DNA from: Flectonema sp. DT1601
Taxonomy: Eukaryota; Euglenozoa; Diplonemea; Diplonemida; Diplonemidae
Length of the DNA: 64,000 nt
Direction of reading: 5' to 3'
Assembly: GCA_964019425.1 (NCBI GenBank)
Contig: OZ025787.1
Location: 1,054,001-1,118,000, forward strand
Shown here: one piece after another, positions 1-8,875 of the stretch
How positions within the stretch are numbered: position 1 is the stretch's first letter
Layout of the letters: every line of letters begins with the position of its first letter
Program-made: the position numbers and the translations under genes
The notes under the pieces: generated by a model
Databases searched by the model: none
What the model saw: only the letters and a program-made list of their open reading frames with translations
Told to the model about the DNA's origin: nothing

Positions 1-1801
1 ACGCAAGCTCCTCTCCCATTTGCTTATTGACTTCTCTGTAACTTCGCATTGAATTGAGAGCATCTGTTTCAGACTGATGAGAACACAGACTGGCTGACAG
101 GTCTTGTCGAGACTGTAACTCTCTCGCTTTTAATAATAAATCTGGGAAGTCATCCGTCGGTAGTGACAGTGTAAAGAACTCTTTCTTTGGTGCAGGACCA
201 TGTCTGCTATAAAAGGCCTCCGCCAGAACAGCATCACACTCACGGAGATACTCTCCAACTTCTTTGCCTTTATTCCAAACAGAAAAATCTGCCTCATATC
301 TTTGATGTGCCTCTTGCTTTGCTCGTTGATATTTTGCAGTTGCCGACACGATTACGTTATGTCTTACTAAGGAAGAAACTTTTTCAATACCGTAATGTTT
401 CTTTTTACGCTCTTGTGAGAACAACTTCTGTTCACAGGCCAGGAACTTAAGATGGTTAAAAAGTAATCTTATACGATACAACCTGGTTCTTTTTTTATAG
501 AATCGCTGCACCTTTTGCACACTAAATATGTAGGTGGCAATAGCCTTCTTGAAGTAAGCAGCATTTGTAAGTATTCGTAAGGCTTTTAGAATTAATACAA
601 CGCTGCTATGTTTGTTTCGGATTCTTATATAAAGTCTGCATGCCATAGATGTTGTCGTTGCTGCTTGTTTGAACATCTCTAGACGGTTGTCAGTCTTTTG
701 TAAAGGAGTCCGAAAACTATTAAAATCACGTCGACTCGGAGATCCCAATGATTTGAACGATTGCTGAGATTCTCCTTCTAATTCAAAGTGGGGCTGTACA
801 TTTGTTTTTATCATTCTTTCGAAAAGTGTCGCAATTTGAACATGAATGACGATAATATTCAGTCCAGCAACTCTCCTTTCTCGGATGCTGCGAGTTTCTG
901 GATCCCGTTTCTGACTTTTTTTGTGAATCCTTTTCATATTTAAAACATGCTTCTTATCGATACCTTCTTTATTACGACGGACATTATCAGCGTGAAGCTG
1001 TCGCTCTCTGGGACTACGATATGTTCTGAGGGATGTAGTGACAGGAGGTACTGGTAAGATCCCCTTTTGCAATTCAACTATTCGATTCCTCTCAGACTTT
1101 GTTAATTGAAACTGCTTCCATTCATTATTAACCTGAAACGTATTATCAATTACGGAGGTGTCATTCAGTGTTGGTCCTAATTCAGTTTCTGATTGAGAAT
1201 CTGTAGACATATTCATATGAATTACATCTGAAGACCACTGCGACACAACTCTATTAGAAAGACTCTGACGTTGAATTCGATTGCGCGAACCGTCAGTGAC
1301 AATTAAAGTATTGAACTCGTCGGATGTTTCTGAAGAGTCTCTCACTTCGATTCCAATAATATTCGCATGTTGTGTTAAAGGTGACATACAACGTGTCTGA
1401 ATTCTATTGTGAGATAACGAATCTAGTTCCTTATTAAATACCTCAACACGATAATTTATTGCCGTCGATGTACAAAACTCATCTCCAGCAGCTTTCTGCG
1501 TCGCGACAGACAACAGATCATAACCATGTGCTGTATTAATATTTATCGGCTCAGCCAGTGAAACTGATTGACAGCTATTAAGCAAAGCCCCCAACCAGGA
1601 ACTTTGTTGAGGTAGATTTCTTGTTTCAGTAGTGTCTTTTTTAATTAAGGGTGCTTTGGTTTTTTTAATTTCCGACATTTTCTTGAATCCGAATCCCAAA
1701 CACAACTTATCCGCAACAGACGTCAGTCTTACCCCGGGTGGCCTACGACGCTTACTTACTTTACGTTTGCATGGAGGTGATGGTATAATAATACTTTCCA
1801 T
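1..1801 (-). CDS. Unknown basic protein, C-terminus cut by window edge
   Basis: I do not recognise this gene. One frame stays open on the minus strand from an ATG at 1801 to the left edge, giving at least 600 residues. An in-frame stop lies about ten codons upstream (1829-1831), so this ATG is the first available start. The N-terminus is basic (Lys/Arg/Pro-rich), followed by a Ser/Thr/Asn-rich, probably disordered stretch. Around residues 405-450 there is a Lys/Arg-rich helical segment containing VQRFYKKRTRLYRIR, which is loosely like a calmodulin-binding IQ motif. The last 150 visible residues are charged and probably helical. No membrane segment or enzyme motif is seen. The next gene (2049-2858) has the same orientation and lies 247 nt upstream. 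A calmodulin-binding or cytoskeletal role is only a guess. Confidence 0.7.
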   Translation of the reverse strand, partial: MESIIIPSPPCKRKVSKRRRPPGVRLTSVADKLCLGFGFKKMSEIKKTKAPLIKKDTTETRNLPQQSSWLGALLNSCQSVSLAEPININTAHGYDLLSVATQKAAGDEFCTSTAINYRVEVFNKELDSLSHNRIQTRCMSPLTQHANIIGIEVRDSSETSDEFNTLIVTDGSRNRIQRQSLSNRVVSQWSSDVIHMNMSTDSQSETELGPTLNDTSVIDNTFQVNNEWKQFQLTKSERNRIVELQKGILPVPPVTTSLRTYRSPRERQLHADNVRRNKEGIDKKHVLNMKRIHKKSQKRDPETRSIRERRVAGLNIIVIHVQIATLFERMIKTNVQPHFELEGESQQSFKSLGSPSRRDFNSFRTPLQKTDNRLEMFKQAATTTSMACRLYIRIRNKHSSVVLILKALRILTNAAYFKKAIATYIFSVQKVQRFYKKRTRLYRIRLLFNHLKFLACEQKLFSQERKKKHYGIEKVSSLVRHNVIVSATAKYQRAKQEAHQRYEADFSVWNKGKEVGEYLRECDAVLAEAFYSRHGPAPKKEFFTLSLPTDDFPDLLLKARELQSRQDLSASLCSHQSETDALNSMRSYREVNKQMGEELA

Positions 1802-2048
1802 AACTAAGTGGGTTCCGTTCCTTACCAACTATCATCCCAACGCATACAGTAATAAGCTGCTGGAGGAATATGTGTATAATAATAACACGACAATTAGTTG
1901 AAAGGGGGGCCAGACACCCAACGGAACGACACGCAATGTCCATAACAAACCGACAAAAAAAAATTTTAAAAAAAAAATAAAAATAATAAGCGGAGAAGAC
2001 AGCCGTAACAAAAATGTATAACTTTATCGTGACAAGGTTCGTGTTCCT

Positions 2049-2858
2049 TTATTGTCCTACCCAGGTTCCTTCCTTTATTATCTGATTATCACCTTCATCA
2101 ATAAGGGATAACCCAGTGAGGTTACCCAGTATTGAAAGAAATTGTTGTGATTGCTTAAGGCAGGAATCGAGTATAGCATCGTATGCTTCTGGAAAAGTCT
2201 TTTTTTCAGAGTGCATTAACACCCACACTACGCAAAAAAGAAAAAACGTAGTAAAAACAAACGAAAACACTGCGATAAGCTGAGTGATGGTGTCTGTGTC
2301 ATCATCGTAGTTGTCGCAAGTGATTGTGTTCCATTTTAATAGTTCAGTAAGAAGGTCGACATGACAGTCTTGATAACGAATAGTATCAAGTGTTTCTATC
2401 ACAGGGATTGCTTCTTCAATTAAAGTTTCATCAGCCATACGTAGTCCTCCCTCTAATGGTTCATAACACTCACCAACACTGAGAGGAACAGGGCAATCCA
2501 TAGCTAAACAACAGTGTAGTAAGTCTTCTAGAGTTACTCCACTCTTTTGTATTAAAAATAACGCCGTGTTTCTGTTCATCTCTCCCCCATTTTTCGCTTT
2601 TAACTTTGCTGCTGCTTCAAGTAAAGTTTCAACTTTCCATCTTCCTTTATGTTCGTCGTATCTCTTGCTGCGTTCGTCTTTTCTTCGAGGGAGTGGCAGC
2701 CCTTTTCCTGTTCCTTGATCTGCAGTGTCAGTACCCATCTCACATGTCTTTGTCTTCTTCCTTGGTCGTCGTTGACCGATAGTTGAAGACTTCACATCAC
2801 CAGATTTCTGAAATCGAACTTTCTTAATATCTCTTGTTGCGACTTCTTCGAACTGCAT
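2049..2858 (-). CDS. Unknown protein with one C-terminal-half membrane segment
   Basis: This is a 269-residue open frame starting at ATG 2858. The frame stays open further upstream, but only through non-ATG codons and across a promoter-like box, so 2858 is preferred; an AG acceptor (ATACAG) sits 4 nt before it. The N-terminal third is basic and polar (RRPRKKTK, LPRRKDERSKR). The middle is an acidic helical domain with cysteines. A hydrophobic segment of about 20 residues near position 210 (LIAVFSFVFTTFFLFCVVWV) looks like a single membrane span, leaving a short C-terminal tail. No signal peptide is visible, so a tail-anchored-like or type II topology is possible. No family is recognised. Its 5' flank shares a nearly identical 30-nt box with that of Rpt5. 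Confidence 0.65.
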   Translation of the reverse strand: MQFEEVATRDIKKVRFQKSGDVKSSTIGQRRPRKKTKTCEMGTDTADQGTGKGLPLPRRKDERSKRYDEHKGRWKVETLLEAAAKLKAKNGGEMNRNTALFLIQKSGVTLEDLLHCCLAMDCPVPLSVGECYEPLEGGLRMADETLIEEAIPVIETLDTIRYQDCHVDLLTELLKWNTITCDNYDDDTDTITQLIAVFSFVFTTFFLFCVVWVLMHSEKKTFPEAYDAILDSCLKQSQQFLSILGNLTGLSLIDEGDNQIIKEGTWVGQ

Positions 2859-3334
2859 ATTGCTGTATATCCACAAGGGGGTGAAACTTTGACAATGTAA
2901 AAACAGTAACAACTTTAGGGTATTAAAACAAAATTAATATCAATGTACTTGACTGAAAAATATTTGTAGTTGTTAATCAAAGAAATTACGTTTAGAAAAA
3001 AGATATCTACAAGGGGATAGATAATTATAATGTTGACCAATGATACCGTCTTCTATGATGAAATGCCTACCTGTAATAGAAAGAAATACATTTTACGGAT
3101 TGCAACACACACCCACTAGTAGATAATAAACATAAAATAGCATTCTAAAATAACCTTTCTAAAGTAACAATAGTGGTTCGTTGTTTTGAAGAAGAAAAAA
3201 AAAAAATGGGGGGTTGGTGAGTGTGTCAGGGTGACGGTAAAAAGTTGGGGATTAAATCTAAATATAAAAAAAATCTCGTTTCTTTTTTTTAACAAAAAAC
3301 GATGAACTAATTATCCATTAATAAATGAATTTTA
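2859..3334. other. Spacer between unknown membrane protein gene and CDC27
   Basis: This 476-nt spacer should hold the 3' end of the CDC27 transcript and the 5' flank of the gene at 2858. Apart from the box at 2910-2940 and an AAGGGG patch near 3012, it is AT-rich with short A or T runs. I see no RNA gene and no coding potential. Confidence 0.6.
2910..2940 (-). promoter_or_regulatory. Upstream box shared with Rpt5 (copy 1)
   Basis: This 31-nt stretch, about 52 nt before the ATG at 2858, matches 47861-47890 upstream of Rpt5 with one substitution and one single-base indel. A second shared patch (AAGGGGGTGAAA here, AAGGGGTGAAA there) lies between the box and each start codon. It may be a promoter, a 5'UTR element or a duplicated flank; the sequence does not say which. 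Confidence 0.45.
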
Positions 3335-5201
3335 TTAATAATCAGACTCATCTTCACCAGCACCTTCCTGATATCTGTCAAGTTCTAGTTTTATAACGGC
3401 TGAGTCTCTTGGCTTAAGACCTAAGGCGAAAGTGAAGTACTGCAGAGCTTTACTCCTGTCTCCTAGCTTCTTGTATACTCTTGCTAGGAGTAGGTTAACT
3501 TTTGGTTCACGTGGTGCTGTTCCAAGAAGGGAAATTGCAACCTCCTTTGCCGCATTCAAACGACCACGTTTAAGTAAAATCTCACCCTGTCTAAGTCGTG
3601 CTAATGCGTGGTCAGGATGCTTTTCTAGGACACGATTTACGACAGTGAAAGCCTTGTCGACACAACCAGGGTTTACCTCCTCCTGTTTTTTTATTTTCTT
3701 TTTTTTGTCTTTTTTGATAAAACCAACATTCACGACACACAACAACTAACAACACATACCATCAAAGCGTTAGCATAAGCCAACATAATTGGAGGGTTTG
3801 GATTAATTCGAGTCGCTCGTTCAAAATGAACGACAGCCTCCTTCCAACGCTCTTGTTTCATAAAAACGGTACCAAGTCCATGCCAAGCAGCGTAGTGTTT
3901 TGAGTCTAGGTGAAGGGACATTCGAAAGCACTGTTTTGTGATAATAATATTAAGTGAATATTTCATTAAAAAAATAAAAAAAAATTTAAAAAAAACTGAC
4001 ATACTTGCGAAGCGTCCTCAAGCTCGTCGAGAACTAAATGCTCAAATCCCTTCAGAGTTGAAGCGTAGGGTTGTAATTTATCAATTTTAAAAGCCCGAGA
4101 TAGAAATTGAATCGCCGTATCATGTTCACCAACAACAGAATGAGTATTTCCTAATACGATCTGTGTTATATCAGATAGCTTATCCAAATGAATTAATTCT
4201 TGCGCCAAATGAGCGAGTTTCTTTTCATCACGGAGCTGCCACAAACACGATGAGTAGAATGCAAGTTTTCTATCCAGTCTGTACGGTTCTGCGCTACGTA
4301 AACGTCGAAATACCTGAGCTGCTTCAGCATAAAGTCCATCATCGTAGTATGATTTAGCTAGTAGACCTAATACGTAGCCACTCTCTTTCTGTTCGAGTGG
4401 TAGGTTATTGATTTTTTGAACCGCAGTCGGCATGTTATAAGAGTAACATGCCGATAATATTTTTGTCATGTCCAACAGGAGCTGTTGGAGTTGTACCGGA
4501 AGAAAGTTTCCTACTAAAGAGGATTCGACTGACTTTGCTGATGGAGTGCTATGAATTATCTGAGAACCAATACCAGAAGTGGTACATGTTTGCCTTCCCG
4601 GTGTTGTCAAGTTGGCATCACAATGCAGAGATGGTGAAGCATTCAGTGATTGATCGTGATTTGTGGAAGTATTGGATTTTGGTGTCAACAATGTATCAAA
4701 ATTAGTATCTGGTCGTAGAGTTAAATATCTCTCAATAGCAGACCAATTATAAGGAAACTCCTGAATACTTCTTCCGTAACATTCAAGTGACATAGTTTCA
4801 CGTTTCGTGTTGGTACATATAACACCAATCCAGTACTTTACTGCTGATATTTGAATTGGACTCATAGTTTTGAGGTGGCCGCGTTTCTGTAAGTCCATCA
4901 ATACTCGTTCTGCCGCCAAAAACTTTTCCGCTCTAGCAAGTGTTACCCCATAGAGATACAACAGCTTTCCCATAGCGTGATGCTTATTTACAGGTGAAAA
5001 GTGTTCAATAAAGGGGTAATGGTTCTTCATTAAATTTATAGCTGTATTCGAATCTCCCGATTTCAGGTGTACATTTGCCAATGTATAAAGACTTTCTGGT
5101 GTCCCCTCTGCCGCATGTAAACGCTCAGCATAGAACAGCGCGTTCTCATAAAGCAACAACTCTACATTTTCATTTATTAAGTTTTCTATTGATGTTGTCA
5201 T
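3335..5201 (-). CDS. CDC27: Anaphase-promoting complex subunit 3 (Cdc27), TPR protein
   Basis: Cdc27/APC3 is a TPR scaffold of the anaphase-promoting complex, the ubiquitin ligase that drives mitotic exit. Three exons fit: 5201-4005, 3930-3760 and 3682-3335, all phase 0, encoding about 571 residues; donors are GTATGTC and GTATGTG. The N-terminus (NALFYAERLHAAEGTPESLY) matches the Cdc27 dimerisation TPRs. After a Ser/Thr/Asn-rich linker, the signature FRRLRSAEPYRLDRKLAFYS and ELIHLDKLSD leads into C-terminal TPRs such as HYAAWHGLGTVFMKQERWKE. It is shorter than the human protein (about 820 residues), mostly through a shorter linker. The start codon lies 9 nt after a TTACAAACAG acceptor, and only 74 nt separate it from the stop of the upstream gene. 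Confidence 0.9.
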
Positions 5202-5275
5202 TGCACCCGTCTGTTTGTAAGAAAGTAATGTAATGAAGTTAAAAAGGGGATTTCTTGGTGGATTGGTTAAGGAAC

Positions 5276-7378
5276 TCACAGAGAGTGTGTAAATAAATTA
5301 CGCTTTTTAAAGTAAGTATCGCTACTAGAAGGGGGTCGTGGTATGTAATTTGATGAAATGACACCTCTACTAGTTTCAAAAGACTTATCCATCATTATAT
5401 CTTTCAGTCGATCTGCTTCTCTTGCGGGAATGGGTTTGCCAATTCCGAGATCTTCTCCTTCAAGCATAGTAAGTTGATGTTTAATTTGATCCAATAGAGT
5501 GCGGGCATCAGATGGTGTGTTGGTTGTTGGTTGTATTATCGCTGTTGTAGTTGTTCTTTGATACTGATCACGAAGGATAGAAATCTCTGATGGAAATAAA
5601 TATGACAACCTCGAAAGACTATTTCCCGAGATCGTGTAAACTATTAAACTGCAATCATCTTTGTTGTCATTCCACATAATTTGTCCAATGCGATTTCCTG
5701 GAGAGTCAAGAGACGACTGTCCTGGTTCTAAAAAATACTTTTTCTCACCACCTCCAAACCGAATACCATACGAAACACAACCAGACACTACGTGAATAAA
5801 TGAATCTCTTTCTATAATAATTTTTCTCGGAGGAGTGTCAAATTCTACTCTCTCACAATGAGACAATAATGATTTTCTAAAATCACATGTAATTCTCCGA
5901 AGAGATTTATCCCATAGAGAATGCTGAACGAATTCCTTTATGCCTCTAATTTCATATTTTCGAGTCTTTGCTAACTCCACAATAACATTATACAAAGATG
6001 GTACAATATTAATCATTTTAGTAAACCCTTCTTTGCTTAACTGAATTAGAATGCAATTTGATTTCGCGGATACGGTGCAATTTCGAGAGGCTTTAAAGAA
6101 AGAAGCCGACTCTCCAACAACACCTTCAGAAATAGTTGTGATATAGCTATCATTATGAGTTACGTCAACTTCACCAGACACTATAAAATACATGTCACTA
6201 CAGTCTTGTGAATTTTGTTCCATTAGGATGTCTCCCGAACGGCAGTGTTTTGCCATTAAATGTCTCGCAAATTGCCTTTTGAATTCTTCTCCAAATTCAG
6301 TTCCGTTTCTATATTCACACAACAAATTATGCATTGGTAGTAATCTCGTCATTGTGTATTCTTCTAACCTTGCTCTTGCTAATTTTTTTATTACTTCTAA
6401 TTGGCTTGGAAATGCTGTCATCGTCTTCCCATGAAATGCCTCAGAAATGAGGATGGAACACTTAACGTTTGTTATTGCGACGCAAGTTGCAGTTCTGTAT
6501 GTTGGAAATAGTAGGGCTATCTCTCCAAAGAAATCACCCTCCTCAAGAGTCGCTACAACGATGCCTGATTGGACTATGTTAACTCTTCCCTTGGTGATGA
6601 AATACATTTCACTGGCAGGTTTGGTTGCGTGACAAATTATTTCTGATTTGTTATATTCTCGTATCGGGAGTGGTGTGATCAGTTGTGTTAGAAATTGATT
6701 ACTTCTAACAAACAATTGATTCCTAACTTCAACTCTCTTTGTATTTACCGCCACAGGATTAGTCAGACTTGAGTACGCTACTTTATTATCCTCTGTGACA
6801 CTGACATCTGTATCACGAAGAAGTTGTTCCCTATCTTTCAAAGCTTGTGAGACAGGATTATGTCCAAGTATTTCCCATCCATAAGCATCATCATCATTGT
6901 TTTCACAATCTCTGCTGTTGTGAAACTTTCTTGGTATGAAGTACCGAGCTAGTTGGACGTATTTACTGTCGACTGTTACTTTTATTTGGTCGAGAAGCTC
7001 ACGTGCCTCTACAAGTTTTTCAGATAAGTGTTCATTTTGAAGCTGAACTTGGCGTTGTTCCTTCTCAAGAAGTGCGATTGCTGCGTTATGACGAATCATA
7101 TTATCAGTGTGAGAGTTAACAAGAAACAATTGATCTCGAGTGTGAGTATCTATTCTGTCTTGAGTTGTGACTAGCATTGATCTTAAAAGTGAACATTTGT
7201 GGGTATCAACTTCAACTCGTATTCTTAATTCAGATTGTCCAGATGATTCACTTTTTGATTTGCTTCTTGAAGAAGTGTAACTTCTTCTTGAGCTTGTCTC
7301 CAGTCCATGAATCATGTCACTCGTCGTGGATCTACTCGCAGTGGTTGCTTGAGATCCATGTTTCCTTCTTGAAGGCAT
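5276..7378 (-). CDS. Protein with tandem cyclic-nucleotide-binding-type domains
   Basis: This is a 700-residue single-exon protein starting at ATG 7378, 23 nt after a TTAACAG acceptor. A Ser/Arg-rich head is followed by a helical, probably coiled-coil region (about 60-150). Two cyclic-nucleotide-binding (CNB) folds follow: roughly 235-330 with EGDFFGEIALL and FPTYRTATC, resembling the phosphate-binding cassette, and roughly 370-460 with SGEVDV and EGVVGESASFF. A third, weaker CNB-like segment lies around 490-600 (HVVSGCVSYG). There is no channel, kinase or cyclase domain, so it would be a stand-alone sensor or structural protein, as CNB-only proteins of cilia and of protein kinase A regulatory type are. 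Whether it binds a nucleotide is uncertain, since the cassettes are divergent. The stop (TGA) lies 74 nt before the CDC27 start. Confidence 0.85.
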   Translation of the reverse strand: MPSRRKHGSQATTASRSTTSDMIHGLETSSRRSYTSSRSKSKSESSGQSELRIRVEVDTHKCSLLRSMLVTTQDRIDTHTRDQLFLVNSHTDNMIRHNAAIALLEKEQRQVQLQNEHLSEKLVEARELLDQIKVTVDSKYVQLARYFIPRKFHNSRDCENNDDDAYGWEILGHNPVSQALKDREQLLRDTDVSVTEDNKVAYSSLTNPVAVNTKRVEVRNQLFVRSNQFLTQLITPLPIREYNKSEIICHATKPASEMYFITKGRVNIVQSGIVVATLEEGDFFGEIALLFPTYRTATCVAITNVKCSILISEAFHGKTMTAFPSQLEVIKKLARARLEEYTMTRLLPMHNLLCEYRNGTEFGEEFKRQFARHLMAKHCRSGDILMEQNSQDCSDMYFIVSGEVDVTHNDSYITTISEGVVGESASFFKASRNCTVSAKSNCILIQLSKEGFTKMINIVPSLYNVIVELAKTRKYEIRGIKEFVQHSLWDKSLRRITCDFRKSLLSHCERVEFDTPPRKIIIERDSFIHVVSGCVSYGIRFGGGEKKYFLEPGQSSLDSPGNRIGQIMWNDNKDDCSLIVYTISGNSLSRLSYLFPSEISILRDQYQRTTTTAIIQPTTNTPSDARTLLDQIKHQLTMLEGEDLGIGKPIPAREADRLKDIMMDKSFETSRGVISSNYIPRPPSSSDTYFKKRNLFTHSL

Positions 7379-8875
7379 TGTATCACACTATTCATAGAGG
7401 ACTGTTAATTTGTTTAAGAAAAATAATATGTAAAAATCAGTAATTTCTTACAAACTGTCAAGAGAAAAACAAACGCATCTGGAAAGCTGAGGTTAAAGAG
7501 GGGGGAAAAATTAATAATTTTAATGACACACATGGCTGTCACAGAAATAATCATAGGCATAACCGCGTCTATATTAAATACCGTTAAAGGTGATTACATG
7601 CAAAAAGGGGAAATGGGAAGTTGTGGAAAAGTGAATTCTATTTTGTGTCACAAAATGATTGACAAAAGGAAAAAAAGAAATTGCATTAAAAAAAAAATAA
7701 TAATAAAAACAGCTACAGAACTTCTAAGAAAATGCCGACATGAAAATGACAAAAATAATTTTTTTTTTTTTTTTTTTTCTTGCTGCTAAACGTTAGGTTT
7801 AAAAAACAAAAATTAAAAAATATCCGACAAGCTAACTGTGAGAGTTCTAAAGACAAAAAAATATATAAACCAAATAATAGAATGCAGAAACACCGTTTGT
7901 ACCATATAACATAAACTAACGAAGAGAAGGTTTCTTTTTTTATATTTTTTTTTTACCGAAAAAAACTAATCAGTTTTCAATCACTCAATACACAAAGGTT
8001 GTGAAAAATCACGGAATTTCGTTCAGTTTTTTTTTTCTTTTTTTTCTTGAAAAAAAAAAGAAACAGAACAAAATCCACCAGTGAAATAATAACTGAGAGA
8101 GCAAATTGTCTGTTTTCGGTAAAATCAAAAACGGTAGTCGTAATTCAAGAACACCGTTTGTAAGACATATCTATGACAAGATAGAAGGGGGAAAAAAAGA
8201 AAAAACATTCAGATAATAGCCTTTATGTTTTGTTGATCACAGACAGTATTACTGACAGCATAGGCTCTTAATCCGAATGGTTTCTTCTCCGACTTCAAGA
8301 AGAAAAAAAAAGAAAAAAAAAACTAAAGAACTCTAATATAAAGAGGGAATATCTAATCCAAAAAAAAAAAAAAAAAAAAAACTGGTCGTCCATCTAATAA
8401 TAGCAGCAAGTATCAATCGACACACAAGGTTCGACAAATTGGTATTTCCAACTCTGATACTGCAGTTAACAATACTTGGTGATGTAAATAAGAACAAGAG
8501 TAACACCAAGACTTGGGATAATGTAATAAGTCGTTGCATTTATTTCACACAACAAAACTAACAGTAAAAACATTAAGTTAAGGATACAGTGACTGAATTG
8601 GTAGGAAGGGAACTAACTCTTTTACAGAGAACGTAACAAACAGTAGACATACAGAATATAGAAGACGTGCCCATCTGACCAACCTTTCGGAGGCTAGAAC
8701 AGCACATTTACTTCAGGACAGCAGAAAGTATGGTCCGGGAAAAGAAACTAAAGCCTAAGAATTCAGCACAATACCACTCTTGAATTGTCGACTAGTGTAG
8801 CATACAATTCTCACACTTTCGGATGCTGTTGGGAAGTTATTTTGTTTAAGAAACAATACCGAAAAAAGGTTTTAC
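7379..8875. other. 1.5 kb spacer downstream of the giant surface-protein gene
   Basis: The spacer holds a T20 run at 7759-7778, an A22 run at 8360-8381, AAGGGG/GGGG patches near 7498 and 7605, and several shorter A/T runs. The only peptide of interest is a minus-strand 68-codon frame at 8333-8539 whose first 26 residues look like a signal peptide (listed separately). I see no tRNA or other RNA gene by eye. Confidence 0.55.
8333..8539 (-). CDS. Possible small secreted-peptide ORF (weak)
   Basis: The 68-codon frame starts at a real ATG (8539) and begins MQRLITLSQVLVLLLFLF, a plausible signal sequence with a cleavage site near NCS. The remaining 40 residues are not recognisable, and the end of the frame runs into the translated homopolymer at 8360-8381, which is unlikely in a real protein. 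It could be a first exon, a short secreted peptide, or chance in AT-rich DNA. It lies on the same strand as its neighbours. Confidence 0.2.
   Translation of the reverse strand: MQRLITLSQVLVLLLFLFTSPSIVNCSIRVGNTNLSNLVCRLILAAIIRWTTSFFFFFFFGLDIPSLY

Noticed and set aside
3730-5279. Separate TPR genes instead of one CDC27
   Set aside because: The three pieces join in phase through GT-AG introns and align consecutively to Cdc27.
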